From positions 86,391 through 150,390 of the forward strand of contig JARLGY010000036.1 in assembly GCA_031292525.1 (NCBI GenBank): DNA of 64,000 bases, written 5' to 3'. The stretch is from Flavipsychrobacter sp. GTDB taxonomy: Bacteria > Bacteroidota > Bacteroidia > Chitinophagales > Chitinophagaceae. The position numbers and the translations under genes are program-made. Of the stretch, positions 1-8,750 are shown one piece after another (position 1 is the first letter of the stretch; each line of letters opens with the position of its first letter). Below the pieces are notes generated by a model, which saw only the letters and a program-made list of their open reading frames with translations, was not told where the DNA came from and ran no database searches.

Positions 1-1120
1 GCTCTGCCTCTATTTTTATTTTTTGCCTGCTGATGATGGATGTACCTAATAGCAATAGCAGGATAATAATAATTATCGTAGCCACGGTTATAATCAATTC
101 TGATCTTTTATCATTCTCAAGTTCTTGTATTTCCTTGTTTTTTTGCTGGGTATCATACACTGCCTGTATCATGGCTACTTGCTTACTGTTCTCTTTAGAA
201 TATATAGCAAGTACCTGTTTGCGACTAAGTTCATTATAATAATAGGCGCTATCGTTCATTCCCATAAGGTGGTAAGCCTTTGCTATATCTTCATAGGCAC
301 TGTTTATCTGAAAGAGTTCCTTTGTTCTTATGGCAAGTTTCAGCGCTAACCGTGTTTGTTCCAGCCCTTCTTTATATCGGCCGGTTTTCCTGTATATATC
401 GCCCAGGTTATTCCTAATATTTATTTGCGATATCAGGTCATTGCCGCCTTCGTAATAACTCAATGCCTTATTATAATAAGCAAATGATGAATCATTTTTT
501 TCTTTGTCTTCATAAATACTGGCAATGTTTTCGTAAATATCTGCAATGCCTTGGGGGCTTTTTAGGTCGATAAAATATTGTAAAGCAAGCTGCTGATAGT
601 AGTAAGCACTATCGTATTTTTCTGCTTTTTCGCAAATATGACCTATCATGCCGTAGGTAGTCCCTAATCCTGCGGTATCATTTAATTCCTGGTATATTTT
701 AAGTGCCTCATAAAAATACCGGTTCGATAAGTTTCCTTGCCTGTTGGAGTAATATATGGTGCCGATATTATCCAGGTTCTTTGCAATGAGATCTTTCCTG
801 CCAGTTTGTTGGAATAACTTATCGGCCTGCAGGTAATGGTTCAATGCTTCGGCATAGCTGCTATTATGATATAGTATATAACCTACCTGCTGCAGTGCAA
901 TAGCTTGGGCAAGTACATTTTTTTCGGTAACAGCCTCTGCCAGTAAACCTTTCAGAATGGTGTAAGCTGAGTCTGGATATACTTGTTTCTGTTTATCAGT
1001 TAATTTGAGTTGTAGAAATATGTCTCTTTGGGCAAAAGCATTAATGCAGCAGAACAACAAAATGAGGGAAGCAAAGATTTTCTTTAATGCACAAAACCTA
1101 CTGTACTTATTGGCTTTCAT
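1..1120 (-). CDS. TPR-repeat membrane signalling protein, C-terminus cut by window edge
   Basis: Reading the minus strand from the ATG at 1120 gives 373 codons without a stop, running off the left edge. The product has an N-terminal signal peptide (hydrophobic stretch ending near FAQ, about residues 15-34). Helical repeats of the tetratricopeptide type follow, rich in paired Tyr/Ala (for example NLDNIGTIYYSNRQGN, SAYEDIAKAYH). A hydrophobic segment lies at about 342-362, then a basic juxtamembrane region. This architecture in Bacteroidota usually continues into a histidine kinase or a LuxR-type HTH, but that part is outside the window. A second ATG at 1129 is possible. A TTG-N20-GACATTTG promoter-like pair lies just upstream. 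Family assignment is solid; the output domain is unknown. Confidence 0.8.
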   Translation of the reverse strand, partial: MKANKYSRFCALKKIFASLILLFCCINAFAQRDIFLQLKLTDKQKQVYPDSAYTILKGLLAEAVTEKNVLAQAIALQQVGYILYHNSSYAEALNHYLQADKLFQQTGRKDLIAKNLDNIGTIYYSNRQGNLSNRYFYEALKIYQELNDTAGLGTTYGMIGHICEKAEKYDSAYYYQQLALQYFIDLKSPQGIADIYENIASIYEDKEKNDSSFAYYNKALSYYEGGNDLISQINIRNNLGDIYRKTGRYKEGLEQTRLALKLAIRTKELFQINSAYEDIAKAYHLMGMNDSAYYYNELSRKQVLAIYSKENSKQVAMIQAVYDTQQKNKEIQELENDKRSELIITVATIIIIILLLLLGTSIISRQKIKIEAE

Positions 1121-1300
1121 CAATGGCATTGGTAAATATTGATGCAAATGTCACCTCAATACTTGCCGGTAGCAAATCCTAATAATAAAATCACATAAAA
1201 TTAATATTGGACTAGTTGTGGGTTATTTCTTTATATGGTATTCCCTCCATGGCTATTGCCTGAAACTGTTGCCTGTCAAATTAAGTAGATAATAAAATTA

Positions 1301-1337
1301 AAGGGTGTCTTCCTGTACGGGAAAGGCACCCTTTAAT
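1301..1337. promoter_or_regulatory. Hairpin in the leader of the T9SS cargo gene
   Basis: An AAAGGGTGTC / GGCACCCTTT inverted repeat (one G-T pair) with a loop of about 13 nt is flanked by AT-rich, T-containing stretches on both sides. It sits between two divergently oriented genes, about 30 nt before the ATG at 1365, where a terminator is not expected. It may be an attenuator or an mRNA-stabilising leader. I see the structure; its role is inferred. Confidence 0.5.
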
Positions 1338-1364
1338 TTTGTAATTTTGAATGCAATACAATTT

Positions 1365-3776
1365 ATGAGAGGGATTCTGATCTTAGTGTTTTTTATAGGT
1401 GCATTCCACATGTCCCTGGCACAGTTGCCTGGCAACTTTAACCTGGTGCCCAACCCTGGCTTTGAATTTAATACCGCCGAATATAATAATGTAGGTTTAC
1501 CACCAGATACAAGTTTTATAAATAGCAGGATGTGCTGGATTGCGCCCACTAGCGTTGGAAACGCAATATATAATACATATAACACATCAAATTATTTCAC
1601 ATATTACTTTAAAGCACATGCAGGCATTAGTGCCGGGGCAATAGAGACTAGTCTTAGTTATAGGGGATATGCACTTTGGTTAAATGGCTGGCTGGATAGC
1701 GTTGGTGATCAAAGAACATTTCAGCAGACCCATTTGCTGCAACCTCTCGTAGCTGGCACTACGTATTATTTTACCATGTACATTGGTGAATATAAATCAA
1801 CAGATCCAAATCTCCGGGGAGATGATGTGTTAGGTAATATGGGGGTATACTTTTCTGCAAATAAATTGAGTAATTATACCTATACTAACTACGGAGGCTC
1901 CCACGGTGGATTATCTGTAACCCCACAAATACGATTTGTAAACTGGGATATACCACTGTTTGATACTGTTATGTATGCAAAGCTAACAGCTGTATATACA
2001 GCAACCGGGGGCGAGCAATACATGACCATTGGTAATTTTGATTTTTTCTCTCAGCAGCATTTCGTCTATGTATCACCCCGTAGTACAGCACTTCACATTG
2101 CGTATTCTGGTTCTGGTTATCCCCTTATCGATGACATTTCCCTCGTCAGCGATACCACGCAACCCATGATCAGCCTCAGTGAGTTCAGCCTGGGCAATGA
2201 TACAGTGCTTTGCCCAGGGCAGTCGCTCACCATTGGCGGCCAGCCCAACTTCTTCCATTATTGGTGGAACACCGGCGATACCACCCGGTTCATTACCGTA
2301 AGCCAGCCCGGTACTTACTCCTGTACCATAGACTATGGCTGCGGCACCTTTACAGATACCATAAACTTGTTATCCCCCATAGCAGTTAGCGTTCATATAC
2401 CAGATACCGCTTTATGCCCCGGCCAAAGCTATACCCCTGCCGCACCACCCGGCTACCAGCACTACCTGTGGAGCAATAATGATACTTCACGGGCCGTCAC
2501 CCTTACAGACAGCGGTACTTACTGGCTGCACATCAGTAACAATTGCGGTGCAGCCTATACCGATACCTTCCATATAATAAACAAAAATATCCCGGTAGCG
2601 CTTTTTACCATACCCGATACCGCATTATGTGCCGGGCAGGTATATACCGCAGCTCTGCCTGCCAGCTACCCGCATTACCTGTGGAGCAATGCAGATACCA
2701 CATCTTTTATAAATATTTCCACCCCTGGTGTTTACTGGCTGCAGGTAACCAATAATTGCGGTAATGGCTATACCGATACTTTTTCTGTGTCGCAGGGCAT
2801 CAGTTCAATAACCCTGGGTAACGATACTGTCATCTGTAACAATTTGGAAACCTATACGCTAGTGCTCCCTTCAGGGTTATCTAATATTCTTTGGAGCACC
2901 GGCAGCACAGTGCCGTTTATTACAATTGTGCGCCCCGGTACCTACATGGTACAGGCACAAAGTGTATGCGGGCTGTTTGCAGACACAATACAAGTGGGTT
3001 TTTGCAGTCCTGTAATTGATAAAATAACCAGCACAGACACCATTTGCCGTGGCGAATGTATCACGGTCTCCGCGCAAACACACAATTATCCTCAGATATT
3101 CAGCTGGTCATTTCCGGGCGGTAGCCCCGCCTCCTACCCAAGCCCTACGCCTGTACAAGTATGCTATACTGATACCGGTACTTATGGTATAAAGCTGGTG
3201 GTACACAGTACTGGTGGGTCAGATTCCATGGCAAATACCGTAACCGTATTACCACAGCCTGTACCCGCTTTTACAGATAGCACAATAACAGTAACGTACA
3301 ACACCATCCTTGCTTTGCCTGCCTGTGCCACTGCCATGCACATACAATGGTTCAACCGCGACTCTTTAGTCTGCGATGGTTGCAGTGTCTTCACATTCCC
3401 GGCAAAAGTTTACCAGTCCATATACCAGTGTGTGGTCAGCAATGCAGGCTGTTCAGCCACCTGTAGTTACAAGATAATGGTAACAGACATACCAACAGAT
3501 GTGTGGATGCCCAACGCCTTCACACCCAATGGCGATGGACTGAATGACTACTTTCATGCCATTACAGACAATCCCAATGTAGTTTCCCTTCAGTTATCAG
3601 TTTACAATCGCTACGGCCAAAAAGTGTACGAAGGCGTACAAGACCCCAAAGGCTGGAATGGCACAGTAGGCGGAGTGCCTGCCGATGCCGGAACTTATTT
3701 CTGGTACATGCGTTACAAAGTACTAGGTAGCGATGTTACCTACAGTAAAAAGGGCGATGTTATTGTGATAAGATAA
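1365..3776 (+). CDS. Secreted multi-domain protein with T9SS type B C-terminal domain
   Basis: The 803-residue protein has a signal peptide (MRGILILVFFIGAF, cleavage near SLA-Q). An N-terminal part of about 260 residues resembles a carbohydrate-binding/jelly-roll region. Four or more short Ig-like repeats follow, each with an LCPGQ-type start and a GTYWLxxxNNCG-type core (about residues 275-510), then a PKD-like unit (SWSFPGGSP). The C-terminus has the gliding-motility-associated signature: MPNAFTPNGDGLNDYF, YNRYGQKVYEG and GTYFWYMRY. That domain directs export by the type IX system and surface attachment. I chose the ATG at 1365 because it places the signal peptide at the N-terminus; an in-frame GTG at 1305 would add 20 residues coded by the leader hairpin. 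Ligand unknown. Confidence 0.88.
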   Translation: MRGILILVFFIGAFHMSLAQLPGNFNLVPNPGFEFNTAEYNNVGLPPDTSFINSRMCWIAPTSVGNAIYNTYNTSNYFTYYFKAHAGISAGAIETSLSYRGYALWLNGWLDSVGDQRTFQQTHLLQPLVAGTTYYFTMYIGEYKSTDPNLRGDDVLGNMGVYFSANKLSNYTYTNYGGSHGGLSVTPQIRFVNWDIPLFDTVMYAKLTAVYTATGGEQYMTIGNFDFFSQQHFVYVSPRSTALHIAYSGSGYPLIDDISLVSDTTQPMISLSEFSLGNDTVLCPGQSLTIGGQPNFFHYWWNTGDTTRFITVSQPGTYSCTIDYGCGTFTDTINLLSPIAVSVHIPDTALCPGQSYTPAAPPGYQHYLWSNNDTSRAVTLTDSGTYWLHISNNCGAAYTDTFHIINKNIPVALFTIPDTALCAGQVYTAALPASYPHYLWSNADTTSFINISTPGVYWLQVTNNCGNGYTDTFSVSQGISSITLGNDTVICNNLETYTLVLPSGLSNILWSTGSTVPFITIVRPGTYMVQAQSVCGLFADTIQVGFCSPVIDKITSTDTICRGECITVSAQTHNYPQIFSWSFPGGSPASYPSPTPVQVCYTDTGTYGIKLVVHSTGGSDSMANTVTVLPQPVPAFTDSTITVTYNTILALPACATAMHIQWFNRDSLVCDGCSVFTFPAKVYQSIYQCVVSNAGCSATCSYKIMVTDIPTDVWMPNAFTPNGDGLNDYFHAITDNPNVVSLQLSVYNRYGQKVYEGVQDPKGWNGTVGGVPADAGTYFWYMRYKVLGSDVTYSKKGDVIVIR

Positions 3777-3839
3777 TTGCACGATCAGTTTATATCCCAG
3801 GCAAGTGAACAGAGAGAACTTTCCTGAATGGTATTTTAA

Positions 3840-4772
3840 TTACCGTACGGGTTGTTCCATTTTATTGGGTTTAATTCCAGATAGTTTATCTTTAAAAAAT
3901 CTTGAAACACTATACAGCACTTTAATTGAAATATTTTTCTCATCAAGATACAAGATCAACAATCCAAGCATTGAGCAGAAAAAAGAAGGAAGTCCGTGGG
4001 TAATAATGATCATAAAGTGAAATAAAATGGCTAACACAAGAAATTTAGCTTTAATGTTCTCATTTGCAAACAAGCATGCGAACAATAGAATTTCAAATAT
4101 TATTACACCCCAGGATACTAAAGCTACGTAAGGCGTCAGCGTTATGCTTTCATAAATATTGCGTAGCCAATCTGGTGCGCCACTCACATTGTGCGAAAAC
4201 CAATAATAACAGGCAGTACCTTCCTTCCATTCGTTGACCATTATTTTTCCAATACCCGATTCCAGGTATATAAAAGCAGCTTGCATCTGTATTGCAAATA
4301 AGCAAACGTTGTTGAAAATATTCATATTGGCATTGCCCTGTTTCTTATTTGGCATCCATTGATTCAATCGTTCATCTGTAATGCAAATGGGAATAAGCAA
4401 GATAGATAATACCAGGGCTACCTGGTCTCCACCATCAACCGGTATTACCTTGCCGCAAAATGAGATCATTACCAAGGCATGCAAAACGGAGGTGATTTGG
4501 GGTAGATAGCCTGAGATAACTGTAACAAGAATAAAGAGAGCAATCAGTTTGGCATAAACCGGTGGAAATAAAACAAATAAATTTATCGCCTTTAATGGCA
4601 ATTCAACGCTTAAACCGCCACCTCCATTTAAGTAATTACTATTTATTAGCAACCCCATGTTGTTTGTTAATAGTGTAAAAATGGTTCCAATAGCCAATAA
4701 AGATCTGACGATAGCAATTTTCTCATTATGTATATTTTTATACATAATTCTGTTTAATAAGGTACCTACCAT
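3840..4772 (-). CDS. SdpB-like HTTM-family membrane protein (toxin maturation)
   Basis: This 310-residue polytopic membrane protein has about seven hydrophobic segments. It shows features of the SdpB branch of the HTTM (vitamin K carboxylase-like membrane) family: an N-terminal AIVRSLLAIGTIFTLL helix, a central YLESGIGKIMVNEWKEGTACYYW block and a W-rich loop. In Bacillus, SdpB is a membrane protein that with SdpA turns pro-SdpC into the secreted SDP toxin. The start codon at 4772 lies one base after the stop of the SdpA-like gene, so the two are probably translationally coupled. It is the last gene of the operon and converges on the T9SS gene to its left. The family match is from recognised motifs, not a search. 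Confidence 0.75.
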   Translation of the reverse strand: MVGTLLNRIMYKNIHNEKIAIVRSLLAIGTIFTLLTNNMGLLINSNYLNGGGGLSVELPLKAINLFVLFPPVYAKLIALFILVTVISGYLPQITSVLHALVMISFCGKVIPVDGGDQVALVLSILLIPICITDERLNQWMPNKKQGNANMNIFNNVCLFAIQMQAAFIYLESGIGKIMVNEWKEGTACYYWFSHNVSGAPDWLRNIYESITLTPYVALVSWGVIIFEILLFACLFANENIKAKFLVLAILFHFMIIITHGLPSFFCSMLGLLILYLDEKNISIKVLYSVSRFFKDKLSGIKPNKMEQPVR

Positions 4773-4773
4773 A

Positions 4774-5349
4774 TTACTGATTTATAATTACTGGAATGAA
4801 TATTTTAGTTGTCTTAATGTCGTTCAGACTTAATCTTCTTCTCAGAGACCAGGGAATAAAATCATCCATTTCTAGAATATATTTTCCTTTTAAAATGAGT
4901 ATATTCTTTAGAGTGATGCGATTGTATTTTAAGGTATCTACGCTTAACATATCTGTTAACTTGTTGGAAGCATAGCACTTCTTTTTATAGCTGATTACAG
5001 AATCCGCGTTGACATGGCTACTTAAAATATTGCCAATTTCCATTGTCAATAATCGGTTTTTTCTTGAAAAACCCCAGGAAAATTCAGGATTAAACCCTCG
5101 CAGATCATGTAGAGAAGGTTTATTATTGGTGATGTCGTATAAATAAGTCGATTTCTCTTCGGGGCTTCTCGTAAAAAAACACCATCCCTGTGGAAAAGCT
5201 GTTATGATAAATACTTTATTTGTATTAGTTATGTTTAACGCGTTGGGACCTGCATACCCGGCAAAAAAATAAAAAAATAATATTACATAGAAAATACTTG
5301 CAAGATATAACGTCAGGTAATTGCTTAGCTTCTTTCTGTTTGTGTTCAT
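4774..5349 (-). CDS. SdpA-like antimicrobial peptide maturation protein
   Basis: The 191-residue protein has one N-terminal membrane segment (about 13-33) followed by a soluble region. The block FPQGWCFFTRSPEE (around residue 53-66) is the hallmark of the SdpA family. In Bacillus subtilis, SdpA is a membrane-associated protein needed with SdpB to produce the mature SDP peptide; its exact chemistry is not settled. It lies between the SdpC-like toxin gene (43 bp upstream, separated by a hairpin) and the SdpB-like gene (1 bp downstream). The order C-A-B differs from A-B-C in Bacillus. Confidence rests on the motif together with both neighbours. Confidence 0.78.
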   Translation of the reverse strand: MNTNRKKLSNYLTLYLASIFYVILFFYFFAGYAGPNALNITNTNKVFIITAFPQGWCFFTRSPEEKSTYLYDITNNKPSLHDLRGFNPEFSWGFSRKNRLLTMEIGNILSSHVNADSVISYKKKCYASNKLTDMLSVDTLKYNRITLKNILILKGKYILEMDDFIPWSLRRRLSLNDIKTTKIFIPVIINQ

Positions 5350-5361
5350 AAAATACGTTTA

Positions 5362-5383
5362 AGGGCTGCACGAATGCAGCCCT
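5362..5383. promoter_or_regulatory. Intercistronic hairpin between sdpC-like and sdpA-like genes
   Basis: A perfect 8-bp stem, AGGGCTGC / GCAGCCCT, with a 6-nt loop lies in the 43-bp gap. No T-run follows it on the minus strand, so it is unlikely to be a full terminator. It could slow decay or reduce read-through, giving more toxin message than maturation message. That role is inference. Confidence 0.55.
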
Positions 5384-5392
5384 GTTAAACAT

Positions 5393-6217
5393 TTAAATGC
5401 CATTGAAATTTACCGTAATGGTTGAGCTCATTTCAGAAAATATGAACTGATTTTGCGGCAAACCTATTATTGGGCCATTTTGCTTAATAAGCCCTATTTC
5501 TAAAACTAAAACCGCTACTGCAGCTATAGCAACACCAAACCAGGCTATTAGCTCTTCCTGAACAGCTACATGCTGATCTCTGTAAAGCCAGGAAGGTAAA
5601 GCAGATACGGGACCGCCGCTACTACCTACATTGACAGCAAAAGAATTTGATACCGCATTAGCCAAAACTGCAGGTGTTGATTGATTAGTAATGCCATATG
5701 TCTGCATAAATGAGGTAACAAAATTCTGGTTAGTTTGATTATTGGGTGATATGCCATTATTTAACCACGCAACGCAGGTATTATAGATTAAATTCCCGCC
5801 GTCTGTGAGTGTTTGCTGAACTGTAGCATAATCACCACTTGTAATATTGGTACCAAAACTAGACATGTATCCTGGGTTCTGCGCAGAAATTTGCATAATT
5901 AAGCTGTCTTCAAACAACCTCATATAAGCACTGATAGTTTGATTGTTAATTTCGTTTTCTACAGACAAGATCTGTAGATTACCCATTAACCCACCAGCAA
6001 CCCCATCGAAAAAGAAAACAGACCTAAACAGGTCTTCGTTTGAAAAAGCACCGGGACGTGGTACACGTAACTGGCTTTTTATATTATTTGCGATAGTATG
6101 CTTATTAATATCAGAAACTGTTTTATCTTTTACACACCCTTCAAATACAGTTATAAATCCTAGAGTTAAGACTACAAGAGGACACTTAATTATAAAATAT
6201 CTAATTTTTGATAACAT
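5393..6217 (-). CDS. SdpC-like pro-toxin (sporulation-delaying-protein family)
   Basis: This 274-residue protein starts with a hydrophobic leader (about 9-27) ending in a possible lipobox Cys (C28). A conserved-looking block FSNEDLFRSVFFFDGVAG at 58-75 aligns by eye with FSGEDYFRGLLFGQG of Bacillus SdpC. A long helical and Asn/Gln-rich region follows, then one strongly hydrophobic segment at about 223-243 (LIAWFGVAIAAVAVLVLEIG) and a polar tail of about 30 residues. In Bacillus the toxin peptide is cut from such a C-terminal hydrophobic region. Here the only cysteines after the leader are C148, far from that segment, so the disulfide-bridged toxin seen in Bacillus cannot form in the same way. 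First gene of the operon. Confidence 0.7.
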   Translation of the reverse strand: MLSKIRYFIIKCPLVVLTLGFITVFEGCVKDKTVSDINKHTIANNIKSQLRVPRPGAFSNEDLFRSVFFFDGVAGGLMGNLQILSVENEINNQTISAYMRLFEDSLIMQISAQNPGYMSSFGTNITSGDYATVQQTLTDGGNLIYNTCVAWLNNGISPNNQTNQNFVTSFMQTYGITNQSTPAVLANAVSNSFAVNVGSSGGPVSALPSWLYRDQHVAVQEELIAWFGVAIAAVAVLVLEIGLIKQNGPIIGLPQNQFIFSEMSSTITVNFNGI

Positions 6218-6518
6218 ATTGAATAGTTTAAGATTGAAAAATAAATTAAAAGTTTACTGAAACAGATCATTTCTAAGGTGACCTTATTCTAATCGTCATA
6301 AGAAATAATTTTATTTATCAAAAAGACGTTAAATAAAACTATATAAAAAGAGAAGAATATGCAATTAAATAAAAAATAATAATACAAAAAGATAAGTATA
6401 ATGTATATGAATACTCTTATTTGTACAATTATATATGTTTGTAACAATACATTGTTAAATATATGTATTTAAATATGAAAAAAGATGATTGATTTTTAAA
6501 ATCAGCAATCATAATAGC
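6218..6518. other. AT-rich divergent intergenic region
   Basis: This 300-bp stretch between the SdpC-like gene (minus) and the DUF2945 gene (plus) is very AT-rich, with many A/T runs. On the plus strand TATGTTTG at 6434-6441 matches the Bacteroidota -7 element. On the minus strand I found no exact match for the toxin operon. No ORF with coding character was seen, so there is no obvious immunity peptide here. Confidence 0.5.
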
Positions 6519-6728
6519 ATGAAAGACAAGTACAAAATAGGTGATCACGTAATGTGGAATTCAGAAGCGGGTTATGTAACAGGTAAGATTATTAAAATCC
6601 ACACCGCCGATTTTAATTATAAAGGTTATATCCATCATTGCAGTCCGGAAGAACCGCAGTACGAAATTAAAAGTGATATAAGCGATCATATTGCCGCTCA
6701 CAAAGGTTCGGCTTTAAAGAGAATTTAA
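6519..6728 (+). CDS. DUF2945 (HVA1 Tudor-like) small protein
   Basis: The 69-residue protein, starting at the ATG at 6519, has the family layout: YKIGDHVMWNSEAGYVTGKI, then YKGYIHHCSPEEPQYEIKSD and IAAHKGSALKRI. The family adopts a small Tudor/SH3-like beta fold; its molecular role in bacteria is not established. An earlier in-frame ATG at 6489 would add ten residues that do not fit the family. It is a single gene with its own possible promoter at 6434-6441. Confidence 0.88.
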   Translation: MKDKYKIGDHVMWNSEAGYVTGKIIKIHTADFNYKGYIHHCSPEEPQYEIKSDISDHIAAHKGSALKRI

Positions 6729-6842
6729 TTTGTTGTCTCATGGATACAAAACAAGCTATGTTCACATAGAAGGACCATTCTGGCGACATTTTAATTATGC
6801 AAAATGATACTTTTATACTTTAAACTCAACTATACCTGATCA

Positions 6843-8090
6843 ATGCTACCTGCCTCCAAGTCTTTACCTGTCTCCAAACGCAGTGCAGTGTCAAGGGTAC
6901 TCACAGATCTTACATTCTGGGTTTTCTTTGCTATTGTAGCAGGGGTATTGGTAGGGTATTACTATCCTGCTACCGGAGTCCAAACGGAGTTTATTGCAAA
7001 AGGTTTTGTCAATATTATCAAGATCTTTATTGCCCCCATTATTTTCCTTACCATAGTCTTGGGCATAGCAGGCATGGGAGATTTGAAGAAAGTAGGTCGC
7101 ATTGGGATAAAATCGCTGGTGTATTTTGAGGTCGTAACCACTTTTGCACTGGTAATAGGTGTTACTATTGCCTACTTGTTAAAGCCCGGGGCTATAGATA
7201 AGGGTGGCTTACAAGTGCAGGATGCAGCAAAATATACTAACCATGTAAGTGAGCATTTTAGCTGGGTGAAATTTTTTATGGATAATCTCACATTGCAGGT
7301 ATTGCTGCTTGCCATCACAGTAGGTATCATTGTCAATTATATGCACCGGCGTCAGCTGGTCATTAGCATATTGTATAAAGCATCTAAGATAGTTTTTACT
7401 TGTTTAAAGTATGCTATGTATCTCGCACCAATCGGCGCATTTGCGGGCATAGCATTTACAGTGGGCAAATTTGGGTTGCATACGCTTATTCCTTTGGCAA
7501 AGTTGGTTGGTGCAGTCTACCTAACCATGGTTATTTTTGTACTAGGCATTTTGGGGCTCATCATGCGTGCAAACAAAATGCGCATCCTGCATTTCCTCAA
7601 CTATATCAAAGAAGAGTTGCTGGTAGTACTTGGTACATCTTCTTCAGAGGCCGCCTTGCCGTCTATAATGCAGAAGCTTGAAGGGATGGGATGCAGTAAA
7701 CCCGTGGTAGGTCTTGTTGTACCTACCGGGTATTCTTTTAACCTGGATGGAACATCTATATATCTTTCTATGTCTGTAATTTTTCTGGCACAGCTATATG
7801 GAGTGCAATTAAGCCTGGGCGAAATACTAAGTATCATTGGCTTGCTCATGCTTACATCAAAAGGTGCCGCAGGTGTTACGGGCAGTGGTTTTATCGTCCT
7901 TGCATCTACACTTACTACTATACACAAGATCCCGGTTGAAGGTTTAGCTTTCTTGCTGGGTATAGATAAATTTATGAGCGTTGCCAGGGCCATTACTAAT
8001 CTTATAGGTAATGGTGTAGCCACTATAGTTATAGCTAAAAGCGAAAAGGAATTTATAGTCCCTGAAATAGTTACTGCTTCATCTGCGTGA
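6843..8090 (+). CDS. dctA: C4-dicarboxylate:cation symporter DctA
   Basis: The 415-residue membrane protein belongs to the DAACS family, which carries dicarboxylates such as succinate, fumarate and malate across the inner membrane with cations. Signatures are the serine-rich re-entrant loop GTSSSEAALPS (about residues 260-270), PTGYSFNLDGTSIYLSM, SKGAAGVTGSGFIVL and the C-terminal FMSVARAITNLIGNGVATIV. These follow the DctA subgroup more closely than glutamate carriers. Length is normal. It is monocistronic. Substrate is inferred from motif similarity. Confidence 0.88.
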   Translation: MLPASKSLPVSKRSAVSRVLTDLTFWVFFAIVAGVLVGYYYPATGVQTEFIAKGFVNIIKIFIAPIIFLTIVLGIAGMGDLKKVGRIGIKSLVYFEVVTTFALVIGVTIAYLLKPGAIDKGGLQVQDAAKYTNHVSEHFSWVKFFMDNLTLQVLLLAITVGIIVNYMHRRQLVISILYKASKIVFTCLKYAMYLAPIGAFAGIAFTVGKFGLHTLIPLAKLVGAVYLTMVIFVLGILGLIMRANKMRILHFLNYIKEELLVVLGTSSSEAALPSIMQKLEGMGCSKPVVGLVVPTGYSFNLDGTSIYLSMSVIFLAQLYGVQLSLGEILSIIGLLMLTSKGAAGVTGSGFIVLASTLTTIHKIPVEGLAFLLGIDKFMSVARAITNLIGNGVATIVIAKSEKEFIVPEIVTASSA

Positions 8091-8151
8091 TTTGTTGTAA
8101 TTAGGTAATGACTGTTTGTTAAGTTTGTTGATCTAAATAAATGAAATAACA

Positions 8152-8586
8152 ATGATGAAAAAGATAGCACTGCTTGTTACTGTACTTGTTATGGCAACCA
8201 TGATCACATTTGCCCAAACGAAAGATGAAAAATCGTTAGTAAAGGCTGTAGAGTCTTTTCGTAAAGCATTGATAGATCCGGATTCCACGGTGTTAAAGCA
8301 ATTGGTGTCAGACAAAGTAAGCTACGGTCATTCAAGTGGAGTGGTGCAAAACAGGGCAGCACTTATAGAAGCCTTGCTAAGTGGCAGGTCTGATTTTGTT
8401 ACTATAGACATAACTGGTCAGACTATGGAGGTATTTGATAACGTGGCAATTGTCAGGCATACGCTGTCTGCAACTACTAATGACAATGGCAAGCCAGGCA
8501 TAGTAAAACTAACAGTAATGTTGGTTTGGAAGAAAAGTCATAATAAGTGGATATTAATAGCCAGACAAGCGGTTCATACAGCCTGA
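8152..8586 (+). CDS. Secreted SnoaL/NTF2-like (DUF4440) protein
   Basis: The 144-residue protein has a clear signal peptide (MMKKIALLVTVLVMATMITFAQ). A single NTF2-like cone domain follows: an N-terminal helix (LVKAVESFRKALID), VSYGHSSG, a mid strand (ITGQTMEVFDNVAIVRHTLSA) and the closing VWKKSHNKWILIARQAV strand. Such domains bind small ligands or act as isomerases or hydrolases; the ligand here is unknown. Start may be 8152 or 8155 (ATGATG). It stands alone, 61 bp after dctA. Confidence 0.82.
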   Translation: MMKKIALLVTVLVMATMITFAQTKDEKSLVKAVESFRKALIDPDSTVLKQLVSDKVSYGHSSGVVQNRAALIEALLSGRSDFVTIDITGQTMEVFDNVAIVRHTLSATTNDNGKPGIVKLTVMLVWKKSHNKWILIARQAVHTA

Positions 8587-8750
8587 CAGCTATATCCGGG
8601 CATTGATACCAGTAATTACTTGATTGCTAATCAAAATAGAAAATATCAGTGTCGGTTAATCCCCTTTATCATAATTAGCAATCCCTTCTTAAAATTATCC
8701 AATGCTATGTGGGATATTATCAGCATAACTTTGCTGAACCAAAATAGTAT

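Noticed and set aside
3805..4020. Plus-strand frame of 71 codons
   Set aside because: Lies antisense to the SdpB-like gene, which has clear membrane-protein coding character.
6489..6518. Earlier in-frame ATG for the DUF2945 protein
   Set aside because: The ten extra residues do not fit the family, whose members begin with a short MxxKxGDxVxW start.
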